Origin: Clostridia bacterium
GTDB taxonomy: Bacteria > Bacillota > Clostridia > DUPQ01
Direction: 5' to 3'
DNA: 10,385 bases
NCBI GenBank assembly: GCA_030592355.1
Contig: JAUVJE010000074.1
Span: forward strand, 1-10,385
The notes under the pieces were generated by a model. The model ran no database searches. It was given only the letters and a program-made list of their open reading frames with translations, and had not been told where the DNA came from. Made by a program: the position numbers and the translations under genes. This document shows, in pieces, positions 1 to 6,286 of the stretch (its first letter is position 1; each line of letters opens with the position of its first letter).

Positions 1-2
1 AA

Positions 3-266
3 AATGGAAAATGGATATTGAATATGAGTCATAGATTTATAACTGACGATGTTTTTTACGGGCTTTGTATAGCAAAATCAATTGCACAAATGCTTAAAGT
101 CAGGACTTATCATATAGATAAAACGCTTGTATGGGCTCAGAAAGTAATGGGTGAAAGGATAATAAAAAACCATAAGCTTTCAATAGCTGAGGAAGTGAAA
201 AAAGACATATTTAAATATGGAATACCTCAGGTTTATGGATTTTCAAGTATTGAAGATTTGTATTAG
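3..266 (+). CDS. C-terminal fragment of an opine (octopine/nopaline) dehydrogenase-like protein, 5' end outside window
   Basis: The reading frame is open to the left edge with no stop, so this is the last ~87 codons of a longer gene rather than a small complete gene; the TTG at 18 and the ATG at 24 are internal codons. The visible part contains SHRFITDDVFYGL followed by helical sequence (IAKSIAQMLKV, then HIDKTLVWAQKVMG). That matches what I know of the alpha-helical C-terminal domain of the NAD(P)-dependent octopine/nopaline dehydrogenase family, where an HR(Y/F)xxEDVPYGL segment and a following ID-L helix are typical. The family reductively joins an amino acid to a keto acid, or acts on related substrates. 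The Rossmann cofactor domain would lie outside the window, so neither substrate nor cofactor can be judged. It is separated from the rimP operon by about 300 bases and a promoter, so it is a different unit. The family call comes from pattern memory only. Confidence 0.6.
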   Translation, partial: NGKWILNMSHRFITDDVFYGLCIAKSIAQMLKVRTYHIDKTLVWAQKVMGERIIKNHKLSIAEEVKKDIFKYGIPQVYGFSSIEDLY

Positions 267-466
267 TGAAATTTGTAATCTGTAATAAGATAAAGGGTAT
301 TAGTCTTAGCATTGAAGGAAACGTCAAAAAACAAATATGTAATGAATTATTAAACCGTTTGGCTTCTGTGTTACAGTAGGAATTAGAAGTAAATAAAAAG
401 TTGTGGATGGTCGAAAAAGTTAAAACAAATACATCATTTCTTTCAATTATCGAATTTCGAATTTAC
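267..466. other. AT-rich intergenic spacer between the upstream gene and the rimP promoter
   Basis: This stretch has no convincing gene and no clear intrinsic terminator for the upstream gene. A 37-codon reading frame starts with a GTG at 266-268 that overlaps the upstream TAG stop, and it ends at 379. It has no good ribosome binding site and I recognise no family in it. Near the right end a 7-base unit, CGAATTT, is repeated back to back at 451-457 and 458-464, and positions 450-460 form the palindrome TCGAA-T-TTCGA, directly upstream of the -35 element. This could be an operator or chance in AT-rich DNA. Confidence 0.5.
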
Positions 467-495
467 TTGCATAAATAAAATACCGGTGCTATAAT
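467..495 (+). promoter_or_regulatory. Promoter of the rimP-nusA-infB operon (extended -10, SigA type)
   Basis: The -10 element is a perfect TATAAT at 490-495, preceded by TG at 487-488 with one intervening base, which is an extended -10. A weak -35 candidate, TTGCAT (467-472), sits at exactly 17 bases spacing. Transcription would begin near 501-503, giving a leader of about 65 bases before the rimP ATG. The weak -35 is compatible with the extended -10. The start site is inferred. Confidence 0.75.
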
Positions 496-519
496 GTCAT
501 TGCTTAATTATGATTGTGT

Positions 520-547
520 TTAAAGAGTGGGTTTGCCCGCTCTTTAA
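520..547 (+). promoter_or_regulatory. Leader hairpin upstream of rimP, candidate NusA-responsive attenuator
   Basis: Positions 520-531 pair with 536-547 in a 12-bp stem around a TTTG loop; the core is AAAGAGTGGG against CCCGCTCTTT, with one G-U pair. The only U-run is the short TTT inside the 3' arm, followed by AATACTG, so it looks like a weak intrinsic terminator. A GTGGG-type hairpin at this place ahead of rimP is, to my knowledge, common in Firmicutes. In Bacillus subtilis the operon leader has been described as a site of NusA-dependent termination that lets NusA limit its own synthesis. Function here is inferred from position and shape. It lies before the rimP ribosome binding site, so termination would switch off the whole operon. 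Confidence 0.7.
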
Positions 548-566
548 TACTGTTGGGAGGGATATG

Positions 567-1025
567 ATGGCCGGTAAAAATATTAGTGCTGTTGAAGTGC
601 TTGCAGATAGTGTGGCAAAGGCAAATGGTCTGGAATTAACAGGAGTTGAATTTGTAAAGGAAGGCACTGAAAAATTCCTCAGAATATTCATATATAAAAG
701 TGGTGGAGTAGGCATTGATGATTGTGTTGCGGTACATAAAGAATTGGATAAGCAGATTGATGAACTGATTGATATTCCGGGGCCATATACAATGGAAGTT
801 TCTTCGCCCGGTTATGAGAGAGCATTTAAAAATACAGCGGATTACAAACGGTTTATGGGTGAGGAAATTGAATTAAAATTATATAAGCCCTTGAATGATA
901 AAAAGAAATTTACCGGAAGACTGACTGGATTTGAAAATGGTGTTATAAGCATTGAAACAGAGGGCGGGACAATGAAATTTAAAGAAGAAGAGACTGCGAA
1001 AGTCAACAGGATATTTAAAATCTGA
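567..1025 (+). CDS. rimP: Ribosome maturation factor RimP
   Basis: RimP binds the immature 30S subunit in the cytoplasm and helps assemble the head and the S12 region. The product is 152 residues, normal for the family (~150). The N-terminal alpha/beta domain (residues ~5-85) ends with the signature EVSSPGYERAF (E77 to F87; most family members have a variant of SSPGLDRPL). The C-terminal SH3-like domain (~90-152) begins near the DYKRFMGEEIEL segment. The frame is open upstream to 510, but the start at 567 is chosen because GGGAGG (555-560) lies 6 bases before it. The ATG at 564 is too close to that site, and anything earlier would run through the leader hairpin. It is the first gene of the operon, 22 bases before nusA, the usual firmicute arrangement. 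Identification is firm; the exact start has a 1-codon uncertainty. Confidence 0.93.
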   Translation: MAGKNISAVEVLADSVAKANGLELTGVEFVKEGTEKFLRIFIYKSGGVGIDDCVAVHKELDKQIDELIDIPGPYTMEVSSPGYERAFKNTADYKRFMGEEIELKLYKPLNDKKKFTGRLTGFENGVISIETEGGTMKFKEEETAKVNRIFKI

Positions 1026-1047
1026 TAGAGGACAAAGGAGGATAAGC

Positions 1048-2376
1048 ATGGCTTCGGAATTAATTAGCGCAATTTTACAGATAGAACGTGAAAGAGGAAT
1101 TGATGCTGAGATATTGATTGAAGCGCTTGAAAAAGCGTTGGAATCAGCATACAAAAAAAATTATGGTGTTACCTTTGAGCCTAAAGTGGTAATAGACCGT
1201 GAAACAGGGGAAATCAGGGTGTTGAGATTAAAGACGGTTGTTGAAGAGGTGTTTGATGAAGATACCGAGATTTCTCTCGAAGAAGCAATAGAATATGGAG
1301 ATGTTGAAATTGACGATGAACTGCAATTTGAAGAATATCTGGATCCGCATGCTTTTGGAAGAATTGCCGCTCAGACTGCAAAGCAGGTTATAATGCAAAA
1401 AATTCGTGAGGCGGAGAGAGAAAAACTTTACGACATATATGATAATAAACTTAAAGATATTGTGGCAGGAATCATCAGAAGAGTTGAAAAGGAGACGGTT
1501 TATCTGGACCTTGGAAATACTGAAGCCGTAATGTCACAACGTGAACAGGTTAGCAGCGAACGCTATTCAACCGGTTCAAGACTGAAAGTATTTGTAACAG
1601 AAGTTAAAAAAACCAACAGAGGTCCGAGAATTTATGTTTCAAGGACTCATCCTGATTTGGTTAAAAGGCTTTTTGAACTTGAAGTTCCGGAGATTCAAAA
1701 CGGTATTGTGGAAATTAAGTCAATTGCCCGCGAAGCGGGTTCAAGAACAAAAATCGGCGTATATTCCAATGATCCTAACGTAGATGCATCAGGCGCATGC
1801 ATAGGACATAGAGGAATTAGGGTAACGGCTGTAGTTGATGAGCTGCGAGGTGAAAAAATTGATATTATCGAATGGAATCCGAATATCGCTGCTTTCATAT
1901 CAAATAGCTTAAGTCCGGCTGATGTCATAAGGGTTGATATATTTGAAGGATACAATGAAGAAGGCGATGAGGAGAATAAGGCAAGAGTTACAGTACCTGA
2001 CAATCAATTATCACTTGCTATTGGGAAAAGCGGGCAAAATGCACGTCTCGCCGCCAGACTTACAGGATGGAAAATAGATATAATTCCAGAATCTGAGCTT
2101 AGGAATATCATTGAAAGCGAATTGCTGCATTCACAGGATGAAATAGTGGAAATGGAAGCGAGCCCTCTTGATGAATTGTTCATGGACAATGGTGGTGACG
2201 TTGATGATATAATTGAACCGGAGGATGTTGAAGTTGCGGATGAAGCCGGCAGCAATGAAAATGATTTAGAAAACTCCGAAGCAGATGGAACCGATGAAGA
2301 AGAAAACACTGAGAAAGAAACCGGAGTTGAGGTAGAAACCGTATCGGAAGTTACCGAAACCAAAGGAGATGAATAA
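1048..2376 (+). CDS. nusA: Transcription termination/antitermination factor NusA
   Basis: NusA binds RNA polymerase and nascent RNA, enhances pausing and stimulates hairpin-dependent termination. The start has a near-ideal AAAGGAGG (1034-1041) 6 bases before the ATG. Domains in order are the polymerase-binding N-terminal domain (residues ~1-125, including DPHAFGRIAAQTAKQ from 99), an S1 domain (~138-200), KH1 (loop IGHRG at 252-256) and KH2 (loop IGKSG at 325-329). Beyond ~365 there is a tail of about 75 residues dominated by Glu and Asp, with no predicted fold and no sign of the AR1/AR2 repeats of enteric NusA. At 442 residues it is longer than the ~370 of Bacillus NusA, and the difference is this tail. 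It lies downstream of the leader hairpin it may itself act on. Identification is secure; the role of the tail is unknown. Confidence 0.97.
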   Translation: MASELISAILQIERERGIDAEILIEALEKALESAYKKNYGVTFEPKVVIDRETGEIRVLRLKTVVEEVFDEDTEISLEEAIEYGDVEIDDELQFEEYLDPHAFGRIAAQTAKQVIMQKIREAEREKLYDIYDNKLKDIVAGIIRRVEKETVYLDLGNTEAVMSQREQVSSERYSTGSRLKVFVTEVKKTNRGPRIYVSRTHPDLVKRLFELEVPEIQNGIVEIKSIAREAGSRTKIGVYSNDPNVDASGACIGHRGIRVTAVVDELRGEKIDIIEWNPNIAAFISNSLSPADVIRVDIFEGYNEEGDEENKARVTVPDNQLSLAIGKSGQNARLAARLTGWKIDIIPESELRNIIESELLHSQDEIVEMEASPLDELFMDNGGDVDDIIEPEDVEVADEAGSNENDLENSEADGTDEEENTEKETGVEVETVSEVTETKGDE

Positions 2377-2379
2377 GGA

Positions 2380-2637
2380 TTGGCAAGGAAAATTCCAATG
2401 AGAATGTGTGTTGCGTGCAGGGAAATGCATCCTAAAAAATCTTTAATAAGGATTGTATCTTCAAAAGATGATGGTGTATCTGTTGACACGACAGGCAAAA
2501 AACCAGGCAAAGGAGCTTATGTCTGCAAAACCAAAGAATGTCTGGAAAAGATTAAAAAAACATTAGCTTTAAAGCGAGCTTTTGACAGGACAATTCCAGA
2601 GGAAGTATACGAGGAACTGGCGAAGTATGCCAAATAA
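2380..2637 (+). CDS. ylxR: YlxR (DUF448) RNA-binding protein, RNase P modulator family
   Basis: This is a basic protein of 85 residues, the usual size of the family. It shows the N-terminal segment RKIPMRMCVACREMHPKKSL and the signature GKGAYVCKTKECLEK (residues ~43-57), both typical of YlxR. The B. subtilis member, also called RnpM, is reported to bind the RNase P RNA and modulate its activity; that role is carried over by family only. The start is TTG at 2380, three bases after the nusA stop. It is preferred because an in-frame TAA lies two codons before it and the conserved RKIP segment begins at codon 3; the next ATG (2398) would cut into that segment. The ribosome binding site AAAGGAG (2362-2368) is inside nusA with a rather long 11-base spacing. 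This suggests a modest initiation rate or coupling to nusA translation. Confidence 0.92.
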   Translation: MARKIPMRMCVACREMHPKKSLIRIVSSKDDGVSVDTTGKKPGKGAYVCKTKECLEKIKKTLALKRAFDRTIPEEVYEELAKYAK

Positions 2638-2959
2638 AATAAGTGGTGTTTATTCAGCGATAGGAATGGCCAATAAAGCAGGGAAACTGGTTAAGGGAAC
2701 AGAGGCCTGCTTGAGAACTGTAAAATACGGGAAGATAGAACTTGTGGTGCTTTCGAAAGAAGCCTCTGAGAATACAAAAAAGAAGGTCTTGAGTGCTTGC
2801 AGAACTAAAAATGTTGTCTGCATTGAATATGGAAATGGAGATATGCTTGGGAAAATGACCGGTAAGGACTACAGAATAGTAATAGGGGTCAGGGATAAAA
2901 ACCTCAGCAAACTTATTTTATCCAAAATGCAACATGAACGGGAGTTAATGAATGAGTAA
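2627..2959 (+). CDS. ylxQ: YlxQ, L7Ae/L30e-family K-turn RNA-binding protein
   Basis: The product has 110 residues, the normal length for this ribosomal L7Ae-like family. The N-terminus ISGVYSAIGMANKAGKLVKG (residues 5-24) is the characteristic RNA-contacting region with the K-A-G-K-L-x-x-G pattern. The central KIELVVLSKEAS strand-helix and YRIVIGVRD near the end complete the alpha-beta-alpha fold. The B. subtilis homologue binds kink-turn RNA, but a physiological target is not firmly known. The frame extends upstream to a possible start at 2582, but those 15 extra residues are not family-like. ATG 2627 follows GAGGAA (2611-2616) by 10 bases and overlaps the ylxR stop by 11 bases, so coupling to ylxR is likely. 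The 3' end overlaps infB by 8 bases. Confidence 0.92.
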   Translation: MPNKISGVYSAIGMANKAGKLVKGTEACLRTVKYGKIELVVLSKEASENTKKKVLSACRTKNVVCIEYGNGDMLGKMTGKDYRIVIGVRDKNLSKLILSKMQHERELMNE

Positions 2960-5921
2960 AAAAATCAGCGAAATTGCAAAGGAACTGGATGTTAAACCAG
3001 GTGTCGTCATGGCAAAGCTCAGGGAGCTTGGCGTTGATGTCGGCAGTATTGCATCGCAGGTAAGTTCTGAAAATCAGAATAAGTTACTGGAGGCTTTGGG
3101 AAAAGGCAAGAGTATCACTGCAAGAAAGGTCACAAAAGTGACTGCAGATGGTGTTGTTTCAAAAAAGAAAGTCATAATTAAAGCTAAACCCAGAAAAACA
3201 GAGCCAAAAGAAAAAAGCAAATATATTGTTGATAGCGAATCGTCCGACCTTATGAGCGGGATGGTTCGAGGCGGCAAGAAGAAACCTAAAGTTGAAAAGG
3301 TTGAGGAAAAACCTGTCAAAAAGCAAAAAAGCGCTAAAAAGACAGAGTCCAAACCAATTCCAAAGCCAAAACCGAAACTTAAGGTTACGGTAATTAAGAA
3401 ACATCATCATGAAGAGGTTATAGAAAATAAGGTTACTGAAGTTAAGGAAATTGCTGATGCTATTACTGAACCCGAAAAGAAAATCGAAACGCCTGAAAAC
3501 GTTGATGTTTCTGTTAAAAAAACCGAGTTTAAACCAATCGGAAAAAAAGTTATAGCTACTCAGGAGGATAAAAAGAGCAATGCGTCCATTCCTGTTAATT
3601 CGGGAGTGAAAAAGGAATCCGGGAAAAAGTTAGGTTTGACAGGACGTAAAATTAATTTAGATCCACCCAGAAAACCAAAGCCCATATCAGTAAGAAGCAA
3701 TGGCCCGGCCGGTGGTGCCAGAACAGGATTCAGACCCAGTACGGGAACAAGACCCAGTACGGGAACAAGACCCGGTATGGGAACAAGACCCGGTACGGGA
3801 ACAAGACCCGGTACGGGAACAAGACCCGGTACGGGAACAAGACCCGGTACGGGCAGGTCCGGCGCAGATACAGCAGGAAAGGCTTCTATACCAGATAAGC
3901 CAAGGATTAATAAAAAAGTTGCAAAAGTCACCTATAAAAAAGGCGGAAAAACTCCTGTAAAAACCGATGCAAACAAGAGGACTGTCACAAAGACAAGTTA
4001 TATGGGCAACAAAAATCAGAAGTATCGTAAAAATCGTTTTATAGGCGGGGGCATGCGTAGTGTAAACGAAGTATTATCAGAAGATTTTATCTTGAATGAG
4101 TACTATAGTGACAACAATATTAGGAGAAGAAGAAGTATAAGAAAAGCCGACTTAAATCCGAGAAAAGAAGTTTTAAGAAAAGTCAAACTTCCGGAAAATA
4201 TGTCAGTGAAGTTTTTTGCAGAAACGATAAAAAAGCAAACTTCGGATGTAATTGCGAAATTGATGACACTGGATATAATGGCTTCAATAAACGATGAGAT
4301 TGATTTTGACACAGCGTCCCTGGTAGCTGATGAATACAAGATAACCGCCGAATTAGCTGCGATTGTAACCGAAGAAGATATTCTTTTTAATGATGATGTT
4401 GAAGATGATGAAGATTCTCTTATTGAAAGAGCACCGGTTGTTGTGGTAATGGGACATGTAGACCATGGGAAAACCAGCCTGCTCGATACTATTAAGGATA
4501 CAGATGTGGTTTCAACCGAAGCTGGTGCAATTACTCAGCATGTAGGAGCATACAGCGTTCATGTGAATGACAGAGTGATAACCTTTCTTGATACGCCCGG
4601 TCATGAAGCATTTACCTCTATGAGAAAGAGGGGAGCTCAGGTAACGGATATTGCAATAATAGTTGTTGCAGCGGACGATGGCATAATGCCGCAGACAGTT
4701 GAAGCATTGAATCATGCCAAAGAGGCGGGTGTTTCAATTATTGTGGCAATAAATAAGATAGACCTGCCGGCTGCAAATCCAGATAAAGTAAAACAGGGAC
4801 TTACTGAACATGGCATTGTTCCCGAAGAATGGGGCGGTGATGTTATATGTGTGCCTGTATCTGCAAAAACAGGTGAGAATATTGAAACGCTTCTCGAAAT
4901 GGTTCTGCTGACAGCGGACGTTCTTGAATTAAAAGCCAATCCTGACAGACAGGCCAAAGGAACTATAATTGAGTCTAAGCTTGATGCCCATAAGGGTGTG
5001 GTAGCGACTTTATTAGTGCAAAACGGAACATTGAGGGTGGGAGACTATATTATAAGCGGTACTTCAGTCGGCAGGGTTAGAGCATTGACTGACGAAAAGG
5101 GAGAGTCAATTGAATCAGCCGGTCCTTCAACCCCTGCTGTAGTAATGGGTCTGGATAAAGCTCCTGGAGCCGGAGAAATTTTCTATTCTGTAGAAGATGA
5201 AAAAATTGCGAGAAATCTTGCTGAAAGAAGAAAATTCGACCTGCAGCAGCAGAATAAATCAAAAAAACCTACAACTTTGGACGAACTCTTTAATCAGATA
5301 CAGGACGGTTCGGTAAAAGAACTTAAACTGATTGTAAAAGCTGATGTAAGAGGGTCTGTTGAGGCGGTAACGGAATCTCTTGAAAAGTTATCAAATGATG
5401 AAGTAACCGTTAAAGTAATTCATGGAGCAGCCGGAACTATAATTGAAAGTGATATAGCGCTTGCAGAGGTCTCAGGAGCAATTGTAATCGGCTTTAATGT
5501 TCGTCCCCTAAACAATGTTACAAAAGCTGCAAAAGAAGCTGGTGTCGACGTGAGGCTTTACAGAATTATATATAATGCAGTAGAAGATATAGAAGCTGCT
5601 ATGAAAGGCATGCTTGATCCCAAATTCAAGGAAGTTGTTACAGGTCATGCAGAGATTCGTCAGATTTTCAAAGTCTCAGGAATTGGAACAATCGGCGGCA
5701 GTATGGTAATCGACGGCAATATAAAAAGGAATTCTGATATAAGGGTGGTAAGAGACGGAGTTATCGCGTTTGAAGGTAAACTTGCATCTCTAAAAAGGTT
5801 CCAGGACGATGTAAAGGAAGTCCAATCGGGTTATGAATGTGGATTATCCGTTGAAAGATATAATGACATAAAAGAAAACGATGTTATAGAAGCCTATGAA
5901 ATGGTTGAAATCAAGGAGTAA
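2952..5921 (+). CDS. infB: Translation initiation factor IF-2
   Basis: IF2 is the GTPase that places initiator fMet-tRNA on the 30S subunit and promotes 50S joining. The 989 residues contain a first IF2_N domain (~3-52) and a long Lys/Pro-rich linker (~55-400) with seven copies of a six-residue repeat (261-302). A second IF2_N-like domain (~413-470) precedes the G domain, which has complete motifs: GHVDHGKT (501-508), DTPGH (547-551), NKID (601-604) and SAK (637-639). Domains II and III and the C1/C2 tRNA-binding region follow, ending in a normal C-terminus. The catalytic His of the DxPGH motif is present, so the factor should be active. The length is well above the ~700-750 of many Bacilli and comes from the linker; long N-terminal regions are known in other Clostridia. 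GGGAG (2940-2944) lies 7 bases before the ATG. The start overlaps the ylxQ end. Confidence 0.97.
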   Translation: MSKKISEIAKELDVKPGVVMAKLRELGVDVGSIASQVSSENQNKLLEALGKGKSITARKVTKVTADGVVSKKKVIIKAKPRKTEPKEKSKYIVDSESSDLMSGMVRGGKKKPKVEKVEEKPVKKQKSAKKTESKPIPKPKPKLKVTVIKKHHHEEVIENKVTEVKEIADAITEPEKKIETPENVDVSVKKTEFKPIGKKVIATQEDKKSNASIPVNSGVKKESGKKLGLTGRKINLDPPRKPKPISVRSNGPAGGARTGFRPSTGTRPSTGTRPGMGTRPGTGTRPGTGTRPGTGTRPGTGRSGADTAGKASIPDKPRINKKVAKVTYKKGGKTPVKTDANKRTVTKTSYMGNKNQKYRKNRFIGGGMRSVNEVLSEDFILNEYYSDNNIRRRRSIRKADLNPRKEVLRKVKLPENMSVKFFAETIKKQTSDVIAKLMTLDIMASINDEIDFDTASLVADEYKITAELAAIVTEEDILFNDDVEDDEDSLIERAPVVVVMGHVDHGKTSLLDTIKDTDVVSTEAGAITQHVGAYSVHVNDRVITFLDTPGHEAFTSMRKRGAQVTDIAIIVVAADDGIMPQTVEALNHAKEAGVSIIVAINKIDLPAANPDKVKQGLTEHGIVPEEWGGDVICVPVSAKTGENIETLLEMVLLTADVLELKANPDRQAKGTIIESKLDAHKGVVATLLVQNGTLRVGDYIISGTSVGRVRALTDEKGESIESAGPSTPAVVMGLDKAPGAGEIFYSVEDEKIARNLAERRKFDLQQQNKSKKPTTLDELFNQIQDGSVKELKLIVKADVRGSVEAVTESLEKLSNDEVTVKVIHGAAGTIIESDIALAEVSGAIVIGFNVRPLNNVTKAAKEAGVDVRLYRIIYNAVEDIEAAMKGMLDPKFKEVVTGHAEIRQIFKVSGIGTIGGSMVIDGNIKRNSDIRVVRDGVIAFEGKLASLKRFQDDVKEVQSGYECGLSVERYNDIKENDVIEAYEMVEIKE
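3732..3857 (+). repeat. Seven-copy 18-bp tandem repeat inside infB (RPGTGT units)
   Basis: Units begin at 3732, 3750, 3768, 3786, 3804, 3822 and 3840. Each encodes R-P-(S/G)-(T/M)-G-T, except the last, which ends G-R. Units 4, 5 and 6 (3786-3839) are identical, AGACCCGGTACGGGAACA. Units 1 and 2 differ from them by one base (AGT for GGT), unit 3 by one base (ATG for ACG), and unit 7 only in its last bases. Because 18 is a multiple of three, copy-number change would keep the frame. Nucleotide identity as well as protein identity suggests recent expansion by slippage. Confidence 0.95.
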
Positions 5922-5923
5922 TT

Positions 5924-6286
5924 GTGCAAAAAAGAATTGAAAGAATCAGTTCTGAGCTGAAAAAAGAAATAAGCAATATTCTTCTCACTGAGATAAAAGA
6001 TCCCAGGCTGACAGCGATGCCGGGGGTTATTGCAGTAAGGGTTACTCAGGATATGAGTTATGCGAATGTATATGTCAGCCTTTTTGGTGACGAAAAGTCT
6101 AAGGCAGAATCGCTTAAAGCAATAGAAAGCGCTTCGGGGTTCATTAGAAGACAGCTGTCACACAGACTTAAGTTGAGATATGTTCCCGAGCTCAGGTTTA
6201 ATTGCGATGATTATATAGAACAAGGCTTTAGAATTAACAGCATACTCGACTCCCTAAAGAAAGATAGTGAAAATGAACCGGGATAA
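5924..6286 (+). CDS. rbfA: 30S ribosome-binding factor RbfA
   Basis: RbfA is a small type II KH protein that binds the 30S neck near helix 1 of 16S rRNA during late maturation and cold adaptation. The 120-residue product has the expected N-terminal helix (RIERISSELKKEISNILL), the strand IKDPRLTAMPGVIAVRVTQD, and the KH region with ASGFIRRQLSHRLKLRYVPE, the family's A-x-G helix kink. The start is GTG 5924, three bases after the infB stop, with AAGGAG (5913-5918) five bases upstream. The site lies at the end of infB, so both proteins are probably made at linked rates, and they act on the same particle. It overlaps the next gene. Confidence 0.95.
   Translation: MQKRIERISSELKKEISNILLTEIKDPRLTAMPGVIAVRVTQDMSYANVYVSLFGDEKSKAESLKAIESASGFIRRQLSHRLKLRYVPELRFNCDDYIEQGFRINSILDSLKKDSENEPG

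Noticed and set aside
510..566. An upstream extension of rimP starting at ATG 510.
   Set aside because: It would run through the leader hairpin, lacks a ribosome binding site, and the extra residues are not family-like; GGGAGG fits 567.
2004..2510. A 168-codon Ser-rich minus-strand frame over the nusA 3' end and ylxR.
   Set aside because: It mirrors the Glu/Asp-rich codons of the NusA tail and has no promoter or binding site; it crosses two well-supported genes.
3563..3582. AGGAGG-like site inside infB followed by an ATG at 3580, as a possible internal IF2 start.
   Set aside because: The ATG is not in the infB frame, so it cannot give a shorter IF2 form.
3560..3960. Long repetitive frames on the minus strand (GLVPVP repeats) and in another plus frame (REQDPV repeats) across the infB repeat.
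   Set aside because: They arise because the 18-bp unit is a multiple of three and stays open in several frames; infB is clearly the coding frame and these have no ribosome binding sites or family features.
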